Source of the DNA: Girardinichthys multiradiatus
Lineage: Eukaryota; Chordata; Actinopteri; Cyprinodontiformes; Goodeidae
Reading direction: 5' to 3'
DNA length: 64,000 bases
Assembly: GCF_021462225.1 (NCBI RefSeq)
Contig: NC_061813.1
Span: 25,382,442-25,446,441, forward strand
The notes under the pieces are model-generated. The model saw nothing but the letters and a program-made list of their open reading frames with translations, did no database searches and had not been told where the DNA came from. Positions 53,451-64,000 of this stretch are shown here, one piece after another (the first letter of the stretch is position 1; each line of letters opens with the position of its first letter). Position numbers and translations under genes: made by a program.

Positions 53451-54537
53451 GTAAGTTGGGAGTTGGCGCTGCTTCTTGCTGCTCAAGATTGACTTTAAGG
53501 ACTCTGCATTGTTTGCATCTGCATGGAATTTCTTCTACCGCTGCTTCTCATTACTCATTTTCTCTGGGCACGCATCCAATCAATCGTGTCACTTTAGACA
53601 CTACTCCAGTTGTTCTCTTAAGGACGGCTCCACTTACAGCCAGGAAAGTGCTGGAGCTGCCTCTCATAGCAGCGCTTTGCTGTATCTTTATACCAGGCTG
53701 TTTCATTCAGTCTTGCGCTGCAGCTAAACACATCATTTATTGAAAGACATGTGACTAATGATTTGGCTCCAGAGGTGGTGGCATTACGTCCCGCTTCATA
53801 AAAGTCCGTTTGCACGTAGAAATAACCGGATGCTTGTTTGTGGCTCCAGTTCATAAACAGGTGGTTATCTGTATTCGTCCATTCATCCTGTGTTTAAAAT
53901 AATAATAAAAAAAAATATTTCTATTCAAAGCCAATCATTTAGAGCTTATGAATGTGGTAATATGATACAGCATTTGAAGTAGGTACAGTTTCAGGTACTA
54001 TGCTGTAGTAACGGTTAGATTTACTCATCCAGAACCCTGAGAACGGATTTCACAGGAAACAAATATTGTGTAAGCCTACATGCATCCTTCGAAGATCATG
54101 GTCAGAGAAATCTGGCAGCCAGGTTGCTCAGCACTAGTCGGCAACACTAAACCCTTCCCCACCCCCTTGAATTATGCAGGATGAATCAGGCGAATGGTGC
54201 TCCCAGATTCCTGGTGCAGGAGGTCACATGGAGTACTGGGCGATCGGATTTCCTGCATGCGGTTTCCTCCCACAGCTCCACAGCATGCTGGGTGCGCACT
54301 TGAAAGACGAGGATGCTCTAAATTGAAGCCAGATTGCCCCTTCCAAGAACTCTTCTTTAAAGTAGGCTGCAGAGAGTTTTTAACAGAGCCTGCAGCTATT
54401 TAACCTGGTCTCTGAAGTTCTTTGATGCTGGAAAAGCAACAGCACCTCATCTCTGGGTCACCTTTTGTAGTGTTTCCATGTATGGGAGCGTAACAGACTG
54501 GGTTTCTGCAGTGAGTCGTGACATTCTCTTGCAATTA
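53451..54537. other. oxsr1 intron 2, first part
   Basis: No repeat or exon recognised. It reads as unique intronic sequence. Confidence 0.45.
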
Positions 54538-55531
54538 TGGTAACTTGGAAAAGTATTCATACTCCTTGAACCTTTTCACTGTTCATTACATTGCAATCAC
54601 AAACTTCAATGTATTTTTGGGGGGATTTTATGTGATAGACCAACACAGTGTGTGGATAATTGTCAAGTGGAGGGAAAGCATACATTTTTTGAACAACCTG
54701 AATGTGATATGCATTTGATGTCCTTAAATAAAATCTATTGCAACTAATCTTCTTCAAAGCTCAGCTAATTAATAAAGTCCAACTGTTTGAGAGAGAACTC
54801 TAGTGAAAAACTGCATCATGAAGATCAAGGAAAATCACAGATAGGTGAGGAAGAAAGTTTTGGATGGATTTGAAGCAGAGTTAGTTTATTAAACAATACC
54901 CTAAGCTTTGAATATCTGACAGAGAACGCTTGTATCCATCATCTGAAAACGGAAAGAGTATGGCACAACTGTAAATCTACCAAGACATGGCCTTTCACCT
55001 AAACCGACAGGCTGGGAAAGGAGAGAATTAATCAAAAAAGCTGCCAAGAAGTCCTTGTTAACTCTGGAGGAGCTGGAGGGATCCACAACTCGTGTGTTGA
55101 GAGGACAGCTGTTAGTAGCGCACAAATCTTCCAGCCAGGCGACACGAAATGGCCTGAACGTCAATGCGATGTTTTATATCAAAGTATATTCATGTGTTAG
55201 AATGGTCCAGTCAAAGTCCAGGCATGGATCTAATCAACAAAATGTGGCAAGCCTTATAAATAGATGTGCAAAGCTGGAAGAGACAAACCCAATAGGTTTT
55301 AAAGTTGTAAGCAAAAGCTAGTTCTATAAGGTATTGGCTCGGGGGGGGGGCTGAATACAAATGTGCAATAGCTTTAAGACTTTGATTTTTAAAACCGTTT
55401 GAAACTCATGTAGCTTCGCTATTAGTCAGTACTTCAGTAGTCCGTAAATCCCAATCAAATACATTAAGTTTGTAGTTTTTACATGAGAAATGTGGAAAAT
55501 TAAAGGGGTCTAAATACTCTGGCAACTGTAT
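54538..55531 (+). mobile_element. Degraded Tc1-like element in oxsr1 intron 2
   Basis: Left part 'ttggaaaagtattcatactc' at 54545; body 'aatctaccaagacatggcct' at 54974, 'ctctggaggagctggaggga' at 55063; right terminus near 55525 ('tactctggcaactgta'). Transposase destroyed by deletions. A G10 run lies near 55341. Confidence 0.75.
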
Positions 55532-56395
55532 TATAGTTGGTTTAATAAAGTGTGAATGAGTTGGTTGCTTGGTTGCTTTATAAGATGTAAAAAAAAAAAA
55601 AAGCTCAAAGTGACATTAAAAGATAAGATTAATTGTGAAAGGTAAAAAAGTCAGAGTTCTCACAATAGAACAGGACTGCACTTGAGTATTGGGGCTGCAG
55701 AGTGAAATATTGTCCTTGATTACATTTTTACCCTCCAAATAAGCACTCCCAATCATCCCAATATCATCCCAATATTAAAACTGTTTCTCCATGTGAACGC
55801 AAAGCAGAAGCAAATCAGGTGCTCTTTGAATCACTAATCTGAGTCAAAGGTTGCCTAGGTTGCTGATGACTTAGCATTGATGTTTTAACTCTGTCTGAAG
55901 GTCCAACTCTGCTGACACAGTGCCAACTAGAATCGCAAGCTCTACTTCAGTATTTACTGTGGTGATTTTGTTGTCCCGATGCTGAGAAGACTCGTTTTAC
56001 CAGGAGGAAATCCAACTGTCGGCGCCAAACAGACACTCGCGATGCAGGCAGAACTGACCGAACTCTAGTCTAGACACTCTTCAATGTGCCATCGGCATCC
56101 ATAGTGGTCAGGGGCTTATTACTGGGTACTGCGCTTCGTGACAGTTTCTTGGTAAATCACACGCCTTTTTATAGTGTAATTTTCCTTTGCTTTAGGATGT
56201 TCAAATGACGGGCATAAAACTTTACCCTGCCAATAACAGACTTTTTTTAAATTATAGATTTATCATGATAAAACCACAGAACTATCTTAAGAACGATCAG
56301 AATCCCAAATCATCTCTGCGATCATTTTTGTCTATAATTATGTGACCATAGTCAGCACATATTGGGTTATATATTTATCTATCTATATATATATC

Positions 56396-56426
<31 letters not shown>

Positions 56427-57374
56427 TATATATATATATATTTATATAATATATATATATAATATATATTTTATATATATATATATATATATATGCAACT
56501 TCTTTATTTCCTAATAGTTTTTTGGTGTGCATGTGTGGAAGCTGCAGAGGGACTGAGTCATAGCGAATGTGGATGTGAAGCACTCTGAGCAACCAGAGGT
56601 GATGTAATACGGCTTCTATAGAGGCCTCTCTGTGCGTGTGCCATCTCTGTGGTTCTGTGGCACCAGTTTGTAACCCTGCACTCTATTCAGTTCGTTACAA
56701 TAGGTCAGTTATTTTCTGATCGGTTTCAAAGTTCTCAGATGTGGCAGTTTTTTAACAGATCTTTCTCAGCTGGAAAGTACAACAGTGAAGTTCTTTTTTA
56801 TGGGTCTTTCTTCGTCCGCCTCCGTTAAATATCCTGACTCTGCTCCGTTAAATTTCAAATATAAGCTGGAAAGACTTAACGACTTAAAGGAAATTATATT
56901 TTTCTGGGTTGGTTGTGAGTTATGAGACCAATATTTGCTAATTTAAATTGTTGAACAATTTTAATTTCTAACCACATTTGTAAATTTTTTTATGCCACGT
57001 AGTACAAATGGACAGATGTAATAGTCTTGCTGCTTTTAAGAGAATTAAACATTTCTCTATTTGTTTTTTTTTTATTTCAGTGTTTTTATTATCAGCATTT
57101 GAAGAATCCTCATACTTGGCACTGCTTCAACCATGACCAGAATCATCATCTTTTAAAGTCTGAAGCTGCTGACCATGACTAGATACGATATTTCTTTATT
57201 ATCAGAACAAGTCTGAAATGTCTTGCATCACAGAAATATTGTTTACAGACATATATACGCAGACAGAATCAGAAAGTCCACATTGTAAAATGAGCAGATT
57301 AAGGCATTCTGGCATGCTGTTTATTGTTCCATGTTTAGTGTCAGGATTCACTGATGTTTTTTCAGTTTAACCTG
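55532..57374. other. oxsr1 intron 2, unassigned with AT-rich block
   Basis: No genes seen. 56370-56495 is an imperfect TA/TATAT microsatellite whose open frames are low complexity only. Confidence 0.5.
56370..56495. repeat. Imperfect TA-rich microsatellite
   Basis: About 125 bases of ATATAT units with interruptions. Confidence 0.9.
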
Positions 57375-57745
57375 ATTAAACTGCACGGTGGTGCAGTTGG
57401 TAGCACTGTTGCCTTGCAGCAAGAAGGTCCTGGGTTCGATTCCCGGCCGGGGGTCTTTCTGCATGGAGTTTGCATGTTCTCCCTCTGCATGCGTGGGTTC
57501 TCACTGGGTACTCCAGCTTCCTCCCACAGTCCAAAGACATACCTGTTAGGTTAATTGGTCACTCTAAATTGCCCTTAGGTGTATGAATGAGTGTGTGCAT
57601 GGTTGTTTGTGTGTTGCCCTGCGATGGACTGGCAACCTGTCCAGGGTGTACCCCGCCTCTCGCCCATAGACTGCTGGAGATAGTCACCAGCTTCCCCGTG
57701 ACCCACTATGGAATAAGTGGTAGAAAATGACTGACTGACCTGATT
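57375..57745 (+). mobile_element. Full-length tRNA-derived SINE
   Basis: tRNA-like head with A box GGTGCAGTTGG (57389-57399) and B box GGTTCGATTCC (57433-57443), then a conserved body and the tail 'gtggtagaaaatgactgact'. Related copies: 24837-25172 (reverse), 33480-33665 and 18640-18800 (truncated). It is a retroposed SINE and not a tRNA gene: it has no complete cloverleaf or 3' acceptor stem. Confidence 0.88.
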
Positions 57746-58458
57746 AAACTCTGGAACCCTGTATCTTCGACCTGATGGTAACTGTCTGTATTCCTGATTC
57801 AGAGCATAGTCAGGGTTAAAGGTGATGTTATTGGCTAATCCCACCATTTTATTATGGTAGGAGGATTCAAAAAGGTTTTTCAACTGGGTGGCCTAAAATC
57901 TTTGAGCAAGTTTCATTTGATGAAGCAGTTTTAGATTTTTTTAGCAATGGACCAACTTTTATACCACATGGTATTACAGTTCTGCAAAATGCTCACTATT
58001 ACTTCAAGATGGTGCTCATCTTATAGAGGCCAAATTAGGGGAATAAGTGAATCACGTGTTCATTTTGTTTCTTTAAATGTACTTTTTTCTTTTTTTCTAA
58101 AATGACAACAGAAGTGGGACACCGTTTGTCTTTTTGTTTTATTCAAATGTCTTTCACAGGCTATCTGGTTAATGAATGACTTGAAGCCTATAATTTAATC
58201 AGGGGATATGAAAACTGTTTGCAGCGTGGAGGTCTCCATGTGCAGAGACCGACGGGTGTGTCTGGTCTACTTTCCAAGTTGGATGAACAGGAAAAACAAC
58301 TGCTGTGAATGCCTGGGTTAGTATTCACAGCAGTAGTTATTGCAGCACGCACCTATCAAACAACAGCTGCATAGAAAACTGTTAGGATGTGTGGGAAGAT
58401 GCGTTACAGTCATAGAAAGTTTTTCTTTTTGTTTGTTTTAATAAAACGCCAAAACATT
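57746..58458. other. oxsr1 intron 2, unassigned
   Basis: No recognised repeat or coding signal. Confidence 0.45.
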
Positions 58459-59336
58459 TAAACAACACAATATAACTCCAAGTAGATCAAACTTCTGTGA
58501 AATCAAACTGTCCACTTAGGAAACAACACTGATTGACAATTTCACATGCTGTTGTGCAAATGGAATAGACAACAGGGGGAAATTTTTGGCGATTAGCAAG
58601 ACACACTAAATAAAGGAGTGGTTCTGCAGGTGGGGACCACAGACCACTTCTCAATACCTATGCTTTATGGCCGCACGGCCCTCCATGTGCTCACCAGAGG
58701 TAGCCTGACTGCCATTAGGCACCGAGATGAGATCCTCAGACCCCTTGTGAGACCATATGCTGGTGCTGGGTTCCTCCTAATGCAGGACAATGCTAGACCT
58801 CATGTGGCTGGAGTGTGTCAGCAGTTCCTGCAAGATGAAGACATTGAAGCTATGGACTGGCCCGCCCGTTCCCCAGACCTGAATCCGATTGAGCACATCT
58901 GGGACATCATGTCTCGCTCCATCCACCAACGTCACGTTGCACCACAGACTGTCCAGGAGTTGGCGGATGCTTTAGTCCAGGTCTGGGAGGAGATCCCTCA
59001 GGAGACCATCCGCCGTCTCATCAGGAGCATGCCCAGGCGTTGTAGGGCGGTCATACAGACACGTGGAGGCCACACACAATACTGAGCCTCATCTTGACTT
59101 GTTTTAAGGACATTACATCAAAGTTGGATCAGCCTGTAGTGTGTTTTTCCACTTTAACTTTTTGTGTGACTCCAAATACAGGCCTCCATTAATATATTTG
59201 ATTTCCATTGATGATTTTTGTGTGATTTTGTTGTCAGCACATTCAACTTTGTAGAGAAGAAAGTATTCAAAGAGAATATTTCATTCATTCAGATCTAGGT
59301 GTTATTTGAGTGTTCCCTTTATTTTTTTGAGCAGTG
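58459..59336 (+). mobile_element. Second copy of the CACTGCTC-ended Tc1/mariner family, deleted
   Basis: The right terminus is identical to that of the 14921-16276 element (ending GAGCAGTG before TA). The left terminal repeat is degraded or lost near 58459. A deletion joins the 5' leader directly to the middle of the transposase at about 58665. Confidence 0.85.
58618..59085 (+). pseudogene. Tc1/mariner transposase fragment
   Basis: 155-codon open frame holding the second and third catalytic residues (LMQDNARPH, SPDLNPIEHIWD, 34 apart). The first catalytic aspartate and the DNA-binding region are deleted. It ends at the normal transposase C-terminus (ETRGGHTQY-like), unlike the run-on copy at 14962-15843. 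Confidence 0.8.
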
Positions 59337-59963
59337 TATTTGTTGCTGCAGCCTCAGTGTTTTACTTGAAAAAATCTGTTTCCATTCTCAGTGCACACCT
59401 AAAAAGATGGGAATTATATGCTCCCTGTTGTTCCATATTTCCTTTTTTTGGGTTCACTTCCCTGCAGAGCTGTCGCTTCACTGTACTGAAGGTTTAGGGT
59501 GAACTGACAGATCATGGAGATTTAAAGAAAAAAAAAAGCACAGTCTGTTCTCAACCTTATTTTGGTCCTATCTTGCTTTTTTGTTCTTAATGTACTGTGC
59601 ATCATGAGGTCATCTCGCTGAAGGGATTTCTCATTGAAGGGGCAGACTGAGAAGCACAGCTCTGATAGTGATGACTCTGCAGCACAGCCGCTCTGCAGCT
59701 AATGTACAGCGTGTGAGCTAAGCATTTATTCTGATGGAGTATCTGACTTTGATTACATGCATTTTTATCCAGTGACATCTATTGACTGATGTCTTTAACA
59801 AGTCTGCTTAGCTTGAGAGTTAAGATGCTTCTTAGGCTTGTGGTGCACTTTTCATGATTAAAAAAACCCCACAAATGCAGTAACTTTCTTGACTTGCAAG
59901 GCTCCATCAGTAATAACATACACCCAAAACATATTTACACATTAAACCTTCTTGCAGTATTTA
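59337..59963. other. oxsr1 intron 2, unassigned
   Basis: No recognised features apart from an A run near 59528. Confidence 0.45.
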
Positions 59964-60086
59964 CAGTGCCTTGCGAACGTATTCGGCCCCCTTGAACTCT
60001 TCAACCTCTTGCCACATTTCAGGCTTCAAACATAAAGATATAAAATTCTAATTTTTTGTGAAGAATCAACAACAAGTGGGACACAA

Positions 60087-61627
60087 TCATGAAGTGGAAT
60101 GAAATTTATTGGATGTGTCAAACTTTTTAACAAATAAAAAACTGAAAAGTGGGGCATGCAATATTATTCGGCCCCCTTGCATTAATACTTTGTAGCGCCA
60201 CCCTTTGCTGCAATTACAGCTGCAAGTTGCTTGGGGTATGCCTCTATCAGTTTTGCATATCGAGAGAATTCTTGCCCATTCTTCCTTGCAAAACAGCTGG
60301 AGCTCAGTGAGGTTGGATGGAGAGCGTTCGTGAACAGCAGTCTTCAGCTCTTTCCACAGATTCTCGATTGGATTCAGGTCTGGACTTTGACTTGGCCATT
60401 CCAACACCTGGATATGTTTATTTGTGAACCATTCCATTGTAGATTTGGCTTTATGTTTTGGATCATTGTCTTGTTGGAAGATAAATCTCCATCCCAGTCT
60501 CATGTCTCTTGCAGACTCCAACAGGTTTTCTTCCACAATGGTCCTGTATTTGGCCCCATCCATCTTCCCATGAATTTTGACCATCTTCCCTGTCCCTGCT
60601 GACGAAAAGCAGGCCCAAACCATGATGCTGCCACCACCATGTTTGACAGTGGGGATGGTGTTGTGATGGAAATTCTGTTATTAAGTGTTCCAAAGTGTAT
60701 GACGTTTGGTTTACCTTACTCCAGTGAACATCTGTGTTAGAGGGGGAAGCTGTAAAAGCCATTATCAGAAGTTTAATGGTTAAGGATATTTGTTACGGTG
60801 ATGCCTCGGGGAGAGTAGATGGTTGTTCCTAGGTAACCTTCTCACCTCTGAACCCGAGAAGGGTCTGGGGTTGTAAAACACAGACTCTTTGAAGTTGAGA
60901 TAACACTGTCATGTTCTGGTATAAATACTGTGTGTAAATGTTGTTCGGGGCTCTGTTTCACTGACTAACCTCGGTGTCAGGGTCTTCAAACGCTGAATGC
61001 CTTTGAATAAAACTTATAAAGACAAAGTCCGGATTTTCTCTTGTTATGAGTCAACTTCTACCAACTTTGATAAGAAAATTCCACAACAGTGTGTTCAGGG
61101 TGATGAGCTGTGTTGCTTTTACGCCAAACATATCATTTTGCTTTGTGGCCAAACAGTTAGATTTTGGTTTCATCTGACCAGAGCACCTTCTTCCACATGT
61201 TTGGTGTGTCTCCCAGGTGGCTTGTGGCAAACTTTAAACGAGACGTTTTATGGATATCTTTGAGAAATGGCTTTCTTCTTACCAGTCTTCCATAAAGGCC
61301 AGATTTGTGCAGTGTACGACTGATTGTTGTCCTATGGACAGACTCTCCCACCTCAGCTGTAGATCTCTGCAGTTCATCCAGAGTGATCATGGGCCTCTTG
61401 GCTGCATCTCTGATCAGTCTTCTCCTTGTTCGAGATGAGAGTTTAGAGGGACAGCCGGGTCTTGGTAGATTTGCAGTGGTCTGATACTCCTTCCATTTCA
61501 ATATGATTGCTTGCACAGTGCTCCTTGGGATGTTTAAAGCTTGGGAAATATTTTTGTATCCAAACCCGGCTTTAAACGTCTCCACAACAGTATCTCGGAC
61601 CTGCCTGGTGTGTTCCTTGGTCTTCAT
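60087..61627 (-). pseudogene. Tc1 transposase, split by an LTR and with stop codons
   Basis: The N-terminal frame (61627 down to 61157) has the paired helix-turn-helix (VVETFKAGFGYKNISQALNI, STVQAII), the second DNA-binding helix set and the first catalytic WSDETK. Two in-frame stops follow (near 61157 and 61136). After the LTR, the C-terminal frame (60623 down to 60087) holds GGGSIMVWACF (start of frame), FQQDNDPKHKA and SPDLNPIENLW with 34-residue spacing. The disrupted enzyme cannot be made whole. Confidence 0.88.
60662..61088 (+). mobile_element. Solo LTR (427 bp) inserted in the Tc1 transposase
   Basis: Starts TGTGATGGAA and ends TTCCACAACA, with GTGT on both sides (60658-60661 and 61089-61092), a 4-bp target duplication; removing it restores the expected Tc1 order there. 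TATAAATA at 60920-60927 and AATAAA at 61006-61011 fit promoter and poly(A) signals, giving U3 of about 285 bases on the + strand. No internal region remains. It could be a gypsy/ERV-like LTR; family not identified. Confidence 0.85.
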
Positions 61628-62021
61628 GATGCTCTCTTCGCTTTGAACAGAACCCTGAGACTATCACAGAGCAGGTGCATTTATACGGAGACTTGATTAC
61701 ACACAGGTGGATTCTATTTATCATCATCAGTCATTTGGGACAACATTGGATCATTCAGAGAGCCTCACTGAACTTCTGGAATGAGTTTGCTGCACTGAAA
61801 GTAAAGGGGCCGAATAGTATTGCACGCCCCACTTTTCAGTTTTCTATTTGTTAAAAAAGTTTGACACCTCCAATAAATTTAATTCTACTTCACTTCCACT
61901 TGTGTCCCACTTGTTGTTGATTCTTCACAAAAAATTTGAATTTTATATCTTTATGTTTGAAGCCTGAAATGTGGCAAGAGGTTGAAAAGTTCAAGGGGGA
62001 ATACTTTCTCAAGGCACTGTA

Positions 62022-62379
62022 TTTTCTAATAAAGGTAATGTCATGTGTATATACTACTAATGGTACTATTTTGCAGCTTTGTGTTTCTGATCCAACTGCA
62101 TTTCATTATTGGCAGCCTGTTTTTTTTTCGTGTTTTTTTTCCCTGTGTCACTTCTTTCCTTCTTCTGTAACTCTTATTTATAATAGATTATTTATGCTGT
62201 ACTGATGGTGTGCTGCCAAAGGGATTTCTATTGGTACCTTCAGTGTCTTTTAACTTCCATCATGAAGAATAAGCATTTCACCAGAAACATGTTTTAGCTG
62301 TCTGAGGGTTTAAATCACCAACGTATCACATAAATACTGCAGATCTTTGGTGGTAGAAAAAAATGAGGATGACATTTAA
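62022..62379. other. oxsr1 intron 2, unassigned
   Basis: No recognised features. Confidence 0.4.
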
Positions 62380-64000
62380 GTCAAGTTTATTTATACAGCG
62401 CTTTTCAGCAACAAGGCACTCAAGGTGCTGTACATAAGAAAAAACATTACAATGATACAGAAAATCAAACAACAACAAAAAACAAAGAGAATAGAATGAT
62501 GGATAAGAAAATGAAAGGTTAATTGGCCTGAAAATGTAACTAATAATGTTTAGATGGCACAGTCAAAGGCAACTCTAAACAAATACGTTTTTAATCTTGA
62601 TTTAAAGCCACTTAAGGTTTCAGCGCTTTTACAGTTTTCTGGGAGTTTATTCCAGATTAGTCGAGCATAAGAACTAAAAGCTGCTTCTCCGTGTTTAGTT
62701 CTGGTTTTGGGTATGCAGAGTAGATTTGAGCCAGAAGACCTAAGAGGTCTGGCTGGTTGATACACTGACAACAAGTCTTTAATGTATTTTGGTGCTAAGC
62801 CATTCAGTGATTTATAGATTAACAGAAGTATTGAAAAGTCTGTTCTCTGAGCTACAAGGAGCCAGTGTAGGGACTTTAGAACCGGGCTGATGTGCTCCAC
62901 TTTCTTAGTTCTAGTGAGGACGCGGGCAACAGCGTTCTGGATCAACTGCAGCTGTTTGATCGACTTTTTAGGCAGACCTGTGAAGACACCATTGCAGTAA
63001 TCAATTCTACTAAAGATGAACCCATGAATTAGTTTTTCAAGGTCCTGCTGAGACATTAGTCCTTTAATCCTAGAGATGTTCTTTAGGTAATAGAAGGCCG
63101 ACATAGTTACTACCTTTATGTGCCTCTGAAGGTTGAGGTCTGAGTCCATCACTACACCCAGGTTTCGAGCCTGATTGGTGGTTTCTAGCTGTATTAACTG
63201 AAGCTGTGTGCTAACTTTTAAACACTCTTCCTTAGGTCCAAAGATTATTACTTCAGTTTTATTTTGATTCAGCTGAAGAAAATTTAGGCCCATCCATGCA
63301 TTGATTTCTTCTAAGCATTTACCCAGCGCTTGAATGGGTTCATAGTCACCTGGTGACATCGTAACATATAGCTGTGTGTCATCTGCATAGTTATGATAAC
63401 TTACGTTGTTGTTTATTAAAATCTGATTTAGGGGGAGCATGTAGATATTGAATAGGAGGGGCCCTAAGATGGATCCTTGGGGAACGCCACATGTGATTTT
63501 TGTGCTCTCTGATGTAAAGTTACCTACTGACACAAAAAAGTCCCTGTCCTTCAAGTAGGATTTAAACCAGTTGACTGCTGTACCAGAAAGGCTGACCCAA
63601 TTTTCCAGGCGCTCTAATAAAATGGAGTGATCAACAGTGTCGAATGCTGCACTAAGGTCCAATAATACCTGCACTGTGGTTCTTCCACAGTCTGCATTTA
63701 TACGGATGTCATTGAACACCTTGACAAGAGCAGTCTCTGTACTGTGGTGAGCAGGAAGCCTGACTGGAAGACATCGAAGCGGTTGGTCATTGTTAGGAAG
63801 TTGTTTAACTGTTGAAACACAGCTTTTTCAATTATCTTACTGATGAAGGGGGGGGGGTTTGATATAGGCCTGTAGTTCTGCAGTAGCAGCTTGTCCAAGT
63901 TGCTCTTTTTCAATAGAGGTTTGATAATTGCTGTTTTTAGGGCCTGGGGGAAAACACCTGATAAAAGGGACATGTTTATTATTTGTGTTAAATCAGATAT
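62380..64000 (-). mobile_element. L2-like non-LTR retrotransposon, 3' half (continues past right edge)
   Basis: Reverse-strand LINE with its 3' end at about 62380. The 3' tail 'tcaagtttatttatacagcg' on the + strand is typical of fish L2-type elements. The 5' half is outside the window. It sits in the presumed oxsr1 intron 2. Confidence 0.85.
62550..63973 (-). pseudogene. LINE reverse transcriptase, frameshifted
   Basis: Two overlapping frames. 63973-63698 holds the RT N-terminal part ([33 protein letters not shown]). 63719-62550 (389 codons) has RT motif [13 protein letters not shown], motif [15 protein letters not shown], motif C YADDTQLY, then [12 protein letters not shown] and the conserved C-terminal [28 protein letters not shown] one-base indel near 63752-63754 joins the two. 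Only one lesion over 1.4 kb suggests a fairly young copy. Confidence 0.88.

Larger units (their letters stand above)
59964..62019 (-). mobile_element. Near full-length Tc1 element interrupted by a solo LTR
   Basis: TA-flanked (59962-59963 and 62020-62021); left end CAGTGCCTTGCGAACG, right end CAAGGCACTG. Without the LTR and one target copy it is about 1625 bp, the normal Tc1 length. It is the best preserved Tc1 in the window and a good reference for the older remnants. Confidence 0.92.

Noticed and set aside
56395..56592. Tyr/Ile-rich small protein
   Set aside because: Translation of a TA microsatellite.
57375..57450. Possible tRNA gene
   Set aside because: A and B boxes are present, but a cloverleaf and acceptor stem are not, and the sequence continues into a repeated SINE body seen elsewhere in the window.

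Overview
This is a vertebrate nuclear window, most likely from a teleost fish. Its genes have short exons, canonical GT/AG introns and vertebrate families. It carries cry-dash, which teleosts keep and placental mammals lack, next to myd88 and oxsr1. The non-coding DNA is crowded with fish-type Tc1/mariner elements, a hAT MITE, tRNA-headed SINEs and an L2-like LINE. There are no bacterial operons, CRISPR arrays or stable RNA genes. I can read four protein-coding genes, all on the + strand.

Layout: (1) 1717-12554 holds the last seven coding exons of a MEKK2/MEKK3-type MAP3K (kinase domain complete, N-terminus off the left edge), followed by a 3'UTR of about 2.2 kb. (2) 14921-16276 is an internally deleted Tc1/mariner element. 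(3) 17066-25406 is a complete cryptochrome-DASH gene of 14 coding exons (521 aa). (4) 27123-32572 is a complete myd88 gene of 5 exons (288 aa). (5) 37126-53450 is the start of oxsr1: exon 1, a 16.1 kb first intron, exon 2, then at least 10.5 kb of the next intron. The rest of oxsr1 lies past the right edge. (6) 62380-64000 is the 3' half of an L2-like LINE on the - strand.

How the genes relate: MyD88 is the adaptor that passes Toll-like and IL-1 receptor signals to IRAK kinases, while MEKK2/3 and OXSR1 are Ste20/MAP3K-type signalling kinases. CRY-DASH is a blue-light FAD protein related to photolyases. These are separate transcription units. Nothing in the sequence shows co-regulation beyond shared orientation.

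The main structural story is transposon layering. At least a dozen Tc1/mariner-type copies or remnants are present, from at least three families (classic DD34E Tc1, a second DD34E family with CACTGCTC ends, and a DD36E family). Two Tc1 copies were each split by a separate LTR insertion that is now a solo LTR: 10488-11868 (1381 bp) and 60662-61088 (427 bp). A 375-bp hAT-type MITE at 39813-40187 has a perfect 8-bp target duplication. A possible CTCF motif and a facing pair of ETS motifs lie between myd88 and oxsr1. I found no clearly new biological system. The best leads are the nested LTRs, the DD36E element, the intermediate MEKK2/3 paralogue, the interstitial telomere-like array and the cryptic promoter-like block near 34.5-34.8 kb.
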